A stretch of DNA of 64,000 nt from VRUE01 sp963837695 (lineage in GTDB: Bacteria; Actinomycetota; Thermoleophilia; Solirubrobacterales; 70-9), in assembly GCA_963837695.1 (NCBI GenBank), contig CAWINZ010000005.1, forward strand, positions 310,001 through 374,000. The letters are read 5' to 3'. The notes beneath the pieces are model-generated. The model was given only the letters and a program-made list of their open reading frames with translations. It ran no database searches and was not told the origin of the DNA. Below are positions 15,743 through 25,264 of this stretch, piece after piece (the stretch's first letter is position 1; the number at the start of each line of letters is the position of its first letter). Position numbers and translations under genes: made by a program.

Positions 15743-16963
15743 GTGCGCCGCCCGCGCCTACTCCGACCGCTACCCTTGCCATCCATGGCTGCCCCTCCCA
15801 CGGTCGTCGTCCACCTCGCAGGCAGCCCAGGGGAGGCCGCCAGCTGCCTGCGATCCGTCGCGGCCCTTATCCCGACGCCGAAGCACGAGACGATCGTCGT
15901 CGACGACGCGACGGTGGGCCTCGATGAGTTGCTCGAAGACCTCCCGGGCGACACCAGCCTGATCCGCAACGAAAGCCGCGCGGGGCTCGTGAGCTGCGCG
16001 AGGGGAGCGGCCGCCCAGGTAAAAGGGGAGATCGTTGTGCTGCTCAGTGGCGCGGCGGAGCTCGATCCGGCGGCGCTCGGCCCACTCGTCGCCGCTCTCG
16101 ACGATCCGGGAATCGCGGCGGCCGCGGCGAGCCTGCCGCTACGACCCGACAGCCACCCGATCTGCACGCACGCGCTGGCCTTGAGGCAAAAGGAGGCGTT
16201 GGCCCTCGGGACGACCGGCGCAGAGCCTGGGTCCGAGCTGGCAGCGATCTGCATGGAGCTCGCCTCGAACGGCCGCAAGGTAGTGACTGTCGCGGGCAGC
16301 GTCGCTCGCCCGGCGCGACCGAGAGACTCCCTGACCCGGGCTGCCCTTGGAGCCTCGCCGGAGGTAACGGTAGTGATCCCCACCCTTGACGCCGCGTCCG
16401 AGCGCGTAGGCAGATGCGTACGCGCAGTGCAGACCCGAACCGAGGTGCCGCACCAGATCGTCCTGGTCGACAACGGAGCGCCACCGCAGGGATTCACCGC
16501 TCCGGTCAATGCGGGGCTGAGGGCCGTCGAAACCCCCTACGCGGTCGTGATGAACGACGACGTGGAGCCGCAATCCGGATGGTGGCCACCGCTGAAGGAG
16601 GCTCTCGACCATGGCGCCGCCGTCACTTTTCCCCTGACCGAGGGAACCTGGTTCCGCACCGACTTCTCGGCGTGGTGCTTCGCCCTCAGCCGGGCCACCC
16701 TGGACGAGATGTCGCACGCCCCCGGCGAGTTCTTCGACCCCGCATTCCGCGTCTGGTACCAGGACACCGACCTCCTCACCCGCCTTCGCGCCATCAGCCG
16801 CCCACCGCGGCTCGTCCGGGATTCGCGGGTCCGCCACGGCCTCTCGAAGACGGTGGAGAGCGACGACCCGGAGCTGCGCGCCTGGGTCGACAGCGCGATC
16901 GAAGGGGATCGGAAGGCTTTCGAGCTGAAGCATCCCTCCATTCGCGTCCACACTGACGCTTAG
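15743..16963 (+). CDS. Double GT2-like glycosyltransferase
   Basis: Two GT-A-like segments in tandem. The first (about residues 20-190) has TIVVDDATVG but then lacks a clear DxD. The second (about 210-400) starts VTVVIPTLDAA, has IVLVDNGAPP and AVVMNDDVEPQSG (DxD), and a YQDTDLLTRL motif typical of rhamnosyltransferase-like GT2 enzymes. The N-terminal half may be structural only. GTG 15743 follows the upstream stop by 3 nt; ATG 15785 also fits the domain start. It is convergent with the next gene (1 bp between stops). Confidence 0.72.
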   Translation: MRRPRLLRPLPLPSMAAPPTVVVHLAGSPGEAASCLRSVAALIPTPKHETIVVDDATVGLDELLEDLPGDTSLIRNESRAGLVSCARGAAAQVKGEIVVLLSGAAELDPAALGPLVAALDDPGIAAAAASLPLRPDSHPICTHALALRQKEALALGTTGAEPGSELAAICMELASNGRKVVTVAGSVARPARPRDSLTRAALGASPEVTVVIPTLDAASERVGRCVRAVQTRTEVPHQIVLVDNGAPPQGFTAPVNAGLRAVETPYAVVMNDDVEPQSGWWPPLKEALDHGAAVTFPLTEGTWFRTDFSAWCFALSRATLDEMSHAPGEFFDPAFRVWYQDTDLLTRLRAISRPPRLVRDSRVRHGLSKTVESDDPELRAWVDSAIEGDRKAFELKHPSIRVHTDA

Positions 16964-16964
16964 T

Positions 16965-18389
16965 TCATTGGGCCTCTTGATGCGAACCGGCCCGCCAACT
17001 GAATGCCCTCAACAACAAACCGGACAGATGCAGTACCGCAGCAAGGCACACCAGCATGGGAATCGACACGACCCGGTCCACGGATGAAGCAAGGTGCCAT
17101 TCCAGATCGTGGGGGCTAATCCAGTAACTCCAGACAAATAAGGCCCAGGTCAGAAGAAAGCACCCCAGATAGAAGGCGGCAACCCGTCTGCCCACCCCGG
17201 ATACAAGAGACGCAATAACCACAAGCGCCGCAAGCGGTAAGAGATAGAGCCAGCGTTCCTGATCGGCGAACTGACCGTTGATCGCCGCAATCGCCGGTCC
17301 TACGCGGTCTATGCGATCAAGCAGGTAGCCGGGATTCAATCCCTTCGCCACCGGCATGTCGCCTTCGATTCCGTGCGCCGCCAGCCAGATGCGCCACGGG
17401 AGGAATGCAACGATGACCGCGCCCGCAGCACCAGCGTAGGCCCTCACGTTCAGCCCACGCGCCAGAACGATCACACCGCCTACGAGCAGCACCGCTAGGG
17501 TCGCGGCCAGCCCCTCGTTCTTCATGTTGGCGGTTGCAGCCAGCATGATCGCAGCCAGCGGTAAAAGGCCCGTTTCCTGCTTGGCGATCCACAACCCCAG
17601 GGCCATGACGCCGACGCAGGCAAAAAGAGCCATCGGCACATCCGCGTAGCCGTCGCGCAGCTGAGCGGATATGCCTGGGGCCGTCAGGGCCAAAAGGAGA
17701 ATCGGCGCCCAGATCACGGGACGCACGCGCTCGCGAAGTAGGTAGGCCAACCCCCAGATAGACGCGACGAGCAGGAGCCAGATGTGCCTGAGAATGGCCT
17801 GAATATCGAAGACTCCAGCCGCTCGAAAGTGGAGTGACTCCCAAACCGGGTACGCCAGCGGGTAGTCAAGATGGGAAGACGAATAGCTTTGATTCGTAAA
17901 GAAGCCGTTGAATAGAGAGTCATGAAGAGTCAGGACCTGCGCCTTGCGGGCCCATATAGCCCACGAGTCCCAAGCGACGAGCGAGCTTTCGAACACGCCG
18001 AGCATGCCGATCACTGAGTAAACCCCGAAGAGGGCGACGAAAACGACTATCACCCAGGTTTCCGCCGGCCAGGTTCGCCAAGATCTTAACCACCGCCACG
18101 CAGCCGACGTCTGTGGCGCCGCGATACGAGAATGACGTCCGGCAAATCCCCCAGTTACTACGCATGCCAACACAACCATAAAAAAGGTGACCAGGGTGAC
18201 GGGGACGCCAATCACCAGTAAGGCGACAAGCACGACTGGAACGAGGGCAGCACCGGTCATATAGGCCAGTCCCAGTGCGGCGAGCATCGAAAACCCCCGC
18301 AGCGGAACGAGACCAATCCCGACGAGGATCCACAGGCCGGCGACTGCAAGCAACGCGTCGACACCGAAGGACGCGACGTCAGCTTGCAT
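16965..18389 (-). CDS. Multi-pass membrane protein, probable GT-C glycosyltransferase
   Basis: 474 residues with about 11 membrane helices. The loop after the first helices has VAWDSWAIWARKAQ and then LDYPLAYPVWESL, resembling the acidic first-loop motif and following aromatic region of ArnT/PMT-like GT-C enzymes. Exact substrate unknown. Its ATG overlaps the stop of the small upstream gene by 11 nt, so the two are translationally coupled. Confidence 0.62.
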   Translation of the reverse strand: MQADVASFGVDALLAVAGLWILVGIGLVPLRGFSMLAALGLAYMTGAALVPVVLVALLVIGVPVTLVTFFMVVLACVVTGGFAGRHSRIAAPQTSAAWRWLRSWRTWPAETWVIVVFVALFGVYSVIGMLGVFESSLVAWDSWAIWARKAQVLTLHDSLFNGFFTNQSYSSSHLDYPLAYPVWESLHFRAAGVFDIQAILRHIWLLLVASIWGLAYLLRERVRPVIWAPILLLALTAPGISAQLRDGYADVPMALFACVGVMALGLWIAKQETGLLPLAAIMLAATANMKNEGLAATLAVLLVGGVIVLARGLNVRAYAGAAGAVIVAFLPWRIWLAAHGIEGDMPVAKGLNPGYLLDRIDRVGPAIAAINGQFADQERWLYLLPLAALVVIASLVSGVGRRVAAFYLGCFLLTWALFVWSYWISPHDLEWHLASSVDRVVSIPMLVCLAAVLHLSGLLLRAFSWRAGSHQEAQ

Positions 18390-18888
18390 GGCGGCTCCTC
18401 GCGATCGCGAAACCGGGTCTATAGACGTCGAGTTCAGCTAATCCGGCGTACTCCTTTGGATTGACTTCGTAGAAGACGACCCAATCGCCCGCCCCCGCCG
18501 GTTCGACCGCTACATGCGGTGCCAACTGGAAGAGCGCCCACTGTTGCAGCGAGCCAGCGTCTTCGGAGTCGTTGATCACGAAGCCAAACGTTTCTTCATC
18601 AGCCAGGTGTCGCCCAGCCCATGCCAGGAAGTCAACATCCGCGTTGATGCCGATGCCGTTTCCCAGCCTCACATCCCGGGCAGTCAATTTCGCATTTGCC
18701 TCATGCGCGTCCAGCAGTTCGCTGATTTGGTCCCGGTAGATCGGCAAGGCGAGCAGACAGGCGGCGACCACCGGGACGACAGCGACGGCACCAACGGCCC
18801 GCCTGCCCTTAAGGCCTGCTTGCCGCACGAAGATGAGCACCAAGCTCCCAGCGGCCAGCGCCCCCGTAACCTGAATCGCCAGCCGCAT
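18379..18888 (-). CDS. Small membrane-anchored protein of unknown function
   Basis: 169 residues. Two hydrophobic segments lie near residues 5-20 and 30-50, followed by a soluble, probably extracytoplasmic domain (about 55-165) with LTARDVRLGNGIGINADVD and WVVFYEVNPKEY. I recognise no family. It overlaps the 5' end of the GT-C-like gene and is probably its partner. Convergent repetition of small soluble tails after membrane segments is common in this locus. It starts 38 bp from the divergent GT2 gene at 18927. Confidence 0.55.
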   Translation of the reverse strand: MRLAIQVTGALAAGSLVLIFVRQAGLKGRRAVGAVAVVPVVAACLLALPIYRDQISELLDAHEANAKLTARDVRLGNGIGINADVDFLAWAGRHLADEETFGFVINDSEDAGSLQQWALFQLAPHVAVEPAGAGDWVVFYEVNPKEYAGLAELDVYRPGFAIARSRHAS

Positions 18889-18926
18889 GGAAGCGCATGC
18901 TATCTGCAGCTAGGCTACGCGGCCTC

Positions 18927-19667
18927 ATGGCTGACCTATCGATCATCATGCCCGTCTTCAACGAGAAAAGGACGGTTGACACCGCCCTCGACCAGGTGCT
19001 AAGGACGAGCTACCCCGTGCAGGAGCTCGAGGTCGTGGTCGTAGACGACGGCTCAACGGACGGCACGGCCGAGTTGCTCGCAGCTCGGCCGTGCGATCCA
19101 CGTGTCAAGGTCGTCTCACACACACAGAATGCAGGCAAGGGCGTCGCGGTGCAGACCGCGCTCGAGCATGCCAACGGCACCTTCGCCGCCATCATGGATG
19201 CTGATCTCGAGTACGATCCTGCTGATATATCCAAACTCTTGACGCCCATCCTCGCCGAGGAAGCGGACGTGGTCTTTGGAACTCGCGGATTTGAATCCCA
19301 CTCTGCGTTCAGCTTCTGGTACGTGATGGGCAACAAAGGGGTCACGCTCGCCGCGAACCTCCTTTTCAACAGCTATCTCGGCGACATCATGACCTGTCAT
19401 AAGGTGATGCGAACCGACATCTTCAGGTCGCTTGGCCTGCAATCGCGTGGATTCGATATCGAGCCCGAGATCGCCGGGAAGCTGCTTGCCAGCGGTCACC
19501 AGATCTACGAGGTGCCGATCCGTTATCAGGCCAGGGGACGAGCGGAAGGAAAGAAACTCACTGCCCTCGATGGCTTCCGCGTCCTGCGCAAACTTGTCGA
19601 ATGCCGCTTGCAAGCCGGCGTACGGCTTCCCGGCCGGTCCCGCCACCATGCGAGCGACGCTTTTTGA
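18927..19667 (+). CDS. DPM1-like GT2 glycosyltransferase
   Basis: 246-residue soluble glycosyltransferase similar to dolichyl/polyprenyl-phosphate mannose synthases. It has SIIMPVFNEKRTV, VVVDDGSTDGT, MDADLEYDP (DxD) and an IYEVPIRYQARGRAEGKKL tail typical of the family. No C-terminal membrane helices are present. ATG 18927 is preferred; an upstream in-frame ATG (18897) adds ten non-conserved residues that overlap the promoter of the divergent gene. It stands alone between two minus-strand groups. Confidence 0.83.
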   Translation: MADLSIIMPVFNEKRTVDTALDQVLRTSYPVQELEVVVVDDGSTDGTAELLAARPCDPRVKVVSHTQNAGKGVAVQTALEHANGTFAAIMDADLEYDPADISKLLTPILAEEADVVFGTRGFESHSAFSFWYVMGNKGVTLAANLLFNSYLGDIMTCHKVMRTDIFRSLGLQSRGFDIEPEIAGKLLASGHQIYEVPIRYQARGRAEGKKLTALDGFRVLRKLVECRLQAGVRLPGRSRHHASDAF

Positions 19668-19731
19668 CCGGGGCGGATCGGGATTAGGCATCAGCCCACG
19701 GCACCGTGTACGTGAGTGCGGACGCCGCTGG

Positions 19732-22140
19732 CTACTCGCCCTCGCCTGTAGCGAGGATGAAGCCCAGAATCCCGTCAAATAGGTAGCCGAAGGCGACGGC
19801 TTCCTGCGAATTGCAGGTGACCAACTGATCGCCGGTTACGGGATGAGTGGTGCTGAACAGGGGACGGGCTCCCGGTGAGCCTTCTCTATTCAGCCACCCG
19901 AGCGTGACCCCTGGGTCGTCGCTCGCCCGGCGCCCGAGCCGATGCCGGACCAGGTTCCTCGCCCTCGCCCGCGGAGACCGATACGGGCCCGTGTCCGAAG
20001 CCGGGGACCTGGCCACCCAACGCGCCAGCTCGCGCGGATCTCGCGTCGCGCGCCCCGGGCGCGCAAGGTCGGTGGTCAACCGGCCGTCCTTACGCAGCCG
20101 CAACGCGATCCGATCGGTACCCGGAGAGGTGAACAGCGAGCCCACGGTGGCCATCGGTGATTCGCCATCGGAGGGATCGACCGAATAGAGGTGTTGCCCA
20201 GACTTGCCGTCGAGCCGCCGGTAAAGCGCGACGACCCTCGCCGCCGGCTCCGTGCGATCCCCGCGGGGCTGGAGCGGGAACGCCTGCACCCAGCCGAGGA
20301 GGGCAATCGGCCTGGCAACCCCGTACAGAGGATCTTCGGGACCCGCCACCAATACCCGCTCGCCGCTCTCCGGCATCTCACACAGTTCCAGGGACTCGCA
20401 TAGGGGAAACGGCCGATCTTCGATGTAACCCAACGCCTGCCCTTCGGTCAACTCGTTCTGCTCGTCGCTCAACTCGAAGGTCCCCGCCCTCGCGACCAGT
20501 CTCTTCGTGCCCGGCAGGGAGAAGGCGCGCGTCACGCCCAGATCGAACTCCAAGCGGAATCCGGGAGGGGGATTGCGGTCGTTCGTGACCACTCTCGTCG
20601 GTTGGTGAAGGTGCATGTGACGACACAGCGGCCGGGTGTCGGGTGGCATCCACCCTGCCACGTCGTCCCGTCTCCGCCCCGCACTGGGCGTCAGCTTCTC
20701 GAGGTATCGAGACCCGCCAGGAAGGGACGGCGCCCAGCGAGCCTTGATCTCCGCCTCGTTGAGATAGAGGCTCGGGTGTCGAGCTTCGGCGTCCCGGTGG
20801 GGATCGCGCGGTCCGCAGTCGAGCGCCTGGAAGCGGCTGAATCCGCGCTTCCGGTAGAGAAACGTCGGGCCATCGGCGGGCTGGCCGCAGACGCCTCGAA
20901 CTGCAAGTTGCAGGATCAGGTCCCAACTCTCGTGACCAGCGACCATGTCCTCTGAAAACGAGACTCCCGTTCCGTCGAACACGCGCGTGTCATACATGGA
21001 TGGGGACGGGCAGATGTCGTTCTGCATCAGCAGCCAGAGGTTGTAGGGGGGCGTCTGCACATAGTCCGAGCGGCTACCGGTGTGCTTTGCGTGGGGATAG
21101 ACGAAGCCGACATCCTCGGGTGCCTCCTCGAGCTTTGCGATCATGCTGTCCAGCGCCCCAGGCAGCAACTGGTCGTCTGCATCGATCCACAGCGCGTAGT
21201 TCGTATCGAAGACCTCGAGGGCTCGGTTGCGGGCGGCACTCGGACCGAGGTTGGCCGGCTGGCGCAGAACAGTGATGGACGGATCGGCCTCCCATCGCTC
21301 AAGCGCCTCAAGCGTCTCCGGATCGTCGGAGCCGTCGTCGACGATGACGATGTGCTTCGGACGCAGGAATTGAAGCTTGATCGAGTGGATGCACTCGTCG
21401 AGGTAGATGCCGTGCCGAAAGCAGGGCACGCCGACGCTGACGGTGCGCTCGGGCAGCGGGTTGCGCGGCAACCTCAGCGGCGCTCCGGTCGGTCCAGCAG
21501 CGGCTTTCTCATCGGACCTCGCGGCCCGTCGGGCAGCGCCCACCTGTCGGCCGGCCACCAGGCGCTCGAAGAGCTCGCCCTGGCGGAGGACCGCATCCCC
21601 GGGGTCAGAGGGCACAACCTCGATCCGGCTCTGCGGAATCACGTTCCCGGCCACTGCCTGCTTCGTCCGCTCATCGGGAACGAGAAAGGCGTCGACCAGA
21701 TCCCCGTACCGCTGAGTCACGTAGCCCACGTAGCCTGCCGGACCGGGTTCGCCGTCGGCGAAATGCACGAGCACAGCCGGGGGGTCGGGTAGGCCCGCGA
21801 TTTCGGGAAGGAGGTCGAAGCCAAGCCGCGAGCCGGCGACGCTCAACAGACCTATGCGGTGGCTCTCGATGAAGCTCAGGATGAGCTCCGGAAAGGCCGC
21901 ACCGGTCGTCTGCTCGGGCAGGTTCAATATCTCCTCGGCTAGCGACTCAAGTTGATTCAAACGGCGGTTGGGCGAGGGCTCCGCGACGATCAGGTGGGCC
22001 GCCCACCGGGCCCTATCGAGACGGGCGAAGGAATCGATGGTCGCCCTGTCAAGGGCGCCGTCGTCCACACTCGGTCTGAGGTAGAGAATCTGGGCCCGAT
22101 CGTCCCTCGCGGCTGCTTGCCGTCGGTCGCCGGCAGTCAC
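19732..22140 (-). CDS. Large multidomain GT2 glycosyltransferase with C-terminal DUF5648-like repeats (shorter paralogue)
   Basis: About 802 residues. Order: an N-terminal GT4-N-like domain (ILYLRPSVDD...), a central GT2 domain (SVGVPCFRHGIYL, IVIVDDGSDDPET, LWIDADDQLLPG), then beta-rich C-terminal repeats ending HPVTGDQLVTCNSQEA and GYLFDGILG, which resemble DUF5648. Start GTG 22140 overlaps the upstream stop as GTGA; the frame runs further 5' but that region lies within the upstream gene. Compared with the paralogue at 22137-25214 it lacks about 200 residues between the GT2 and repeat parts. The pair looks like an old tandem duplication. Confidence 0.75.
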   Translation of the reverse strand: MTAGDRRQAAARDDRAQILYLRPSVDDGALDRATIDSFARLDRARWAAHLIVAEPSPNRRLNQLESLAEEILNLPEQTTGAAFPELILSFIESHRIGLLSVAGSRLGFDLLPEIAGLPDPPAVLVHFADGEPGPAGYVGYVTQRYGDLVDAFLVPDERTKQAVAGNVIPQSRIEVVPSDPGDAVLRQGELFERLVAGRQVGAARRAARSDEKAAAGPTGAPLRLPRNPLPERTVSVGVPCFRHGIYLDECIHSIKLQFLRPKHIVIVDDGSDDPETLEALERWEADPSITVLRQPANLGPSAARNRALEVFDTNYALWIDADDQLLPGALDSMIAKLEEAPEDVGFVYPHAKHTGSRSDYVQTPPYNLWLLMQNDICPSPSMYDTRVFDGTGVSFSEDMVAGHESWDLILQLAVRGVCGQPADGPTFLYRKRGFSRFQALDCGPRDPHRDAEARHPSLYLNEAEIKARWAPSLPGGSRYLEKLTPSAGRRRDDVAGWMPPDTRPLCRHMHLHQPTRVVTNDRNPPPGFRLEFDLGVTRAFSLPGTKRLVARAGTFELSDEQNELTEGQALGYIEDRPFPLCESLELCEMPESGERVLVAGPEDPLYGVARPIALLGWVQAFPLQPRGDRTEPAARVVALYRRLDGKSGQHLYSVDPSDGESPMATVGSLFTSPGTDRIALRLRKDGRLTTDLARPGRATRDPRELARWVARSPASDTGPYRSPRARARNLVRHRLGRRASDDPGVTLGWLNREGSPGARPLFSTTHPVTGDQLVTCNSQEAVAFGYLFDGILGFILATGEGE

Positions 22141-25100
22141 GGGCCCGGTGCCCCGCTCGCGGCATCGCCGCTTGGCGGGTCGAAGATGGCTCCGAGAATG
22201 CCGTCCATGAGGTAGCCGTTGTCGGTCGCCTCCTGCGGGTACCGCGTCACCAGCTGATCTCCAGTCACGGGGTGGATGGTGCTGAAGAGAGTGCTGCAGC
22301 CGGAGATGTTCTCGCGACACAGGTACCCGAGGGTCTCGCCGTCGTTTCCGGCGAGGCGGCGGGCGCGGTGATGGAGCGTCAGGTGCCGCGCACGCGAGGC
22401 CACGCCCTTAATCCCGTCCGGGCTGCTACCGGCGCGAAGCGGTTCGACGATCCAGCGGGCGATCTTGCGCGGATCGCGGCTGGCGCGGCCGGGCAGGCAG
22501 AGCTCGCTGTCAAGCCGCCCGTCGGGGCGAAGCCGCAGGGCGATCATCTCCGGCCCTGGATAGCGGCGCAGGGAGCCTATATCGCCCTCCCCGGGGCGCT
22601 CATCGACGGCACCGACCGAGTAGCTGTGCCTCCAACCGCGAGCATCGGCCTGGCGCCGCAATGAGACAACGGCCCATGGTCCGGTGTGAAGGACCTCACT
22701 GGCGCGGGGCAAGATCGGGCAGGCCTCGATCCAACCGAGAGTCCCGAGCGGCTCGGAGCTGTGAAAAAGCGGATCGCCCCGCCCGGCGACGAGAGTCTCC
22801 TGTCCGGTCTCGGGGACGCGACGCAGCTCCAGGGGATCCATCAGCACGAGCTGTTCTTGCTCGACATATCCCATGTGATATTCGCCCTCGACCAGCTCTC
22901 CGTGTCGATCGGTGACCTTGAAGCTGTGGTTCGCATGCACCACCCGTTTGGTGTCAGGGAGGGATACGAGGTGCGTGCTGCCGAGGACGCGCTCGAGCAT
23001 GTACCCGGGGGGCGGCTTCTTATCGGGTAGAACCGTACGGAACTGAGTTCTCGGATCGATGAAGCGGTAGAGCAGTTGCGTCTGCGGCGGCGTCCAGGGC
23101 TCCGACTGCTTCCAGCGCCGCACAGTTCCGGGCGTCAGCTCCGGCAGCCGCGGGGTCTGGTGGACAACCATGTGGCGCATCGCCGCCTCCGACCTGTCCG
23201 CACAGCGGGGCAGATTGATGTCGATCTGGTCCGGGTCGTCCCGCCGCTCGGGCGGATCGGCCAACCAGGGCGTGCCCTCCGTTCCCACCGGAGCGACCCT
23301 CCACTGCACCGGCCCGATCGTCCTCAGACCGACCGCGAGGTCGGCGAACGGCGAGCCCTCGACCCCGAGCGGAATCTCGGCAGCGCGGCCCCACAACGGC
23401 CGTTCGAAGGCGATAGCGCCGGGTTTAGCCGAGAGGCGCTCGGTGTTGTCGAGTTGGCCGAAGAAGGCCCGCGACAGGCCGGGGGCATCGGCGAGCACCA
23501 GCGCGAAAGCGTCCGTGTTTGCCGCAAAGGAGTGGATTACCTGCTCGACGAACGACGGCGCGTCCAGAACCGCAGCGGCGGAGCGCGGCAGTAGGAGCAC
23601 CCACCGGCCGAGCGCCGCGTCGATTGCGGCTTGCAGCGAGGCGCCTGGCGAATTCGAATCGGCCATTCCGTCGACCGCCCGGACCCCCTCGCGAAGCTCG
23701 GTTCGGGTCAACGCCTCGAAATCCGTGCAGGTCTGCCGGTCGAACCCCGGGAGATCGTCCGACCGCCATGCGCCAGCGGAGTCGTCGAGCAGCGCGATGC
23801 TGAGCGCCGGGGACCAGCGGGCCTTGATCGCGTCGCGGTTCAGGTACAGATGGGGGTGACGGCGCTCGATCGTCCTTTCGAACGCATCCGGCCCGTAATC
23901 CACGGCGTTAACCCGACTGAAGCCCTGCCGGCGATATAGAAACGTCGGTCCTTCCGCAGGAATGCCTTGCACGCCCCTTTCCGCCATCTGGAGGATCAGA
24001 TCCCAGTCCTCGTGGCCGACCACGATCTCCTCGGCGTAGCGAAGCTTGCCCTCCGCGAACGGCCGCCGGTCGAAGAGCGCCGGTGCCGCGCAGTAGTTCT
24101 GCTGCATCAGCAGCCAGAGGTTGTGGGCCGGCGCCTGGACCTCCTCCGACTGATTCCCAATGTGACGCCAGCTGGGGTAGACGAATCCGACCTCCTCGGG
24201 AGCCGCCTCGAGCTGGGCGAGCATGCGCTCCAGGGCATCCGGGAGCAGCTCGTCGTCGGCGTCGATCGGCAGGAAGTAGCTGGTGTCGAGCTGCTCGATC
24301 GCCCGGTTGCGAGCGGCGCTGGGACCCGCGTTCTCCGGTTGACGCAGGACCGTGACCTCAGGGTCGTCGTCGAGACGGGTGAGCGCCGCGATCGTCTCCG
24401 GGTCGTTCGACCCGTCGTCGACCACGACGATCGCAGCCGGTCTGAGCGTCTGCGCCTTGATCGAGGCGATGCAGGAGTCGAGGAAGATGCCGTGCCGGTA
24501 GCAGGGGACAACGACCCCGACCGTGCGCTCCGGCAGGGGGTCGCGCCCGAGCCGCAGGGGCGGCGGAGGCGCGTCCAACGAATCTTCGCGCGTCGCTGCC
24601 TCCTCGCCGAAGAGCTCTTCGTTGCGCCAGCGGCTGCTCGCGACGCGTTCAGAGAGCAGCCGCTCGTACAGGTCATCGCGCCGCCGCCCCACCTCCGCCG
24701 GCGAGGATCGCTCGGGAACGCAATCGACCCGGCTGACCGGGATCTCGTACTCGGCGATGGCCTTCGCGAGATCGTCGCCGGCGACTGAGAAGGCGTCGAT
24801 CAAGTTCCCGTAGCGCCGCGTCACGTAGCGGACATAGTCCGTCTCGCCGGAGTCCGCCGTGCGCAGCTCGGCGACGACAGCAGGCGGTTCCGGCAAGCAG
24901 GTCATGTCCGGAAGCAGATCGAACGCCAGCCGTGAGCTCATGATGTGGACGACTCGAACTGTCCGGCTCTCGATGAACCCGAGGACGAACTCGGGAAAGG
25001 CGCCGCCCGGCATCAGGTCCGGCAGGTTCCAGATCTCCTCCGCGTAGGGCTCAACTTCGTGGAGCAGACGATTCGGCGAAGGCGTCGTCGTGATCAGCGA

Positions 25101-25214
25101 TGGGGCCCAGCGGGTACGGTCGACGTGCTTGAACCAATCGACCGTCGCGCTGTCCGAGCCGCCGAGGTCCACCCACGGGGCGATATAGAGGATCGGTGCC
25201 CGCCCGTCACTCAC
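22137..25214 (-). CDS. Large multidomain GT2 glycosyltransferase with C-terminal DUF5648-like repeats (longer paralogue)
   Basis: About 1025 residues from GTG 25214 (GTG 25256 is an alternative). An N-terminal domain (about 1-220) starts APILYIAPWVDLGG; the GT2 domain (about 235-480) has GVVVPCYRHGIFL, IVVVDDGSNDPET, FLPIDADDELLPD and GHEDWDLILQ. A middle alpha/beta domain (about 490-690) may be a degenerate second glycosyltransferase. C-terminal repeats (LLYRFIDPRTQF, GWIEACPIL, HPVTGDQLVTRYPQEA) resemble the DUF5648 carbohydrate/cell-surface repeat family. The downstream paralogue is coupled by GTGA. The sulfotransferase gene lies upstream on the same strand. Confidence 0.75.
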   Translation of the reverse strand: MSDGRAPILYIAPWVDLGGSDSATVDWFKHVDRTRWAPSLITTTPSPNRLLHEVEPYAEEIWNLPDLMPGGAFPEFVLGFIESRTVRVVHIMSSRLAFDLLPDMTCLPEPPAVVAELRTADSGETDYVRYVTRRYGNLIDAFSVAGDDLAKAIAEYEIPVSRVDCVPERSSPAEVGRRRDDLYERLLSERVASSRWRNEELFGEEAATREDSLDAPPPPLRLGRDPLPERTVGVVVPCYRHGIFLDSCIASIKAQTLRPAAIVVVDDGSNDPETIAALTRLDDDPEVTVLRQPENAGPSAARNRAIEQLDTSYFLPIDADDELLPDALERMLAQLEAAPEEVGFVYPSWRHIGNQSEEVQAPAHNLWLLMQQNYCAAPALFDRRPFAEGKLRYAEEIVVGHEDWDLILQMAERGVQGIPAEGPTFLYRRQGFSRVNAVDYGPDAFERTIERRHPHLYLNRDAIKARWSPALSIALLDDSAGAWRSDDLPGFDRQTCTDFEALTRTELREGVRAVDGMADSNSPGASLQAAIDAALGRWVLLLPRSAAAVLDAPSFVEQVIHSFAANTDAFALVLADAPGLSRAFFGQLDNTERLSAKPGAIAFERPLWGRAAEIPLGVEGSPFADLAVGLRTIGPVQWRVAPVGTEGTPWLADPPERRDDPDQIDINLPRCADRSEAAMRHMVVHQTPRLPELTPGTVRRWKQSEPWTPPQTQLLYRFIDPRTQFRTVLPDKKPPPGYMLERVLGSTHLVSLPDTKRVVHANHSFKVTDRHGELVEGEYHMGYVEQEQLVLMDPLELRRVPETGQETLVAGRGDPLFHSSEPLGTLGWIEACPILPRASEVLHTGPWAVVSLRRQADARGWRHSYSVGAVDERPGEGDIGSLRRYPGPEMIALRLRPDGRLDSELCLPGRASRDPRKIARWIVEPLRAGSSPDGIKGVASRARHLTLHHRARRLAGNDGETLGYLCRENISGCSTLFSTIHPVTGDQLVTRYPQEATDNGYLMDGILGAIFDPPSGDAASGAPGP

Positions 25215-25264
25215 GTCGCCAATATATGGATTGCAGCGCACACGCGAGTTGACCACCGGGATTG

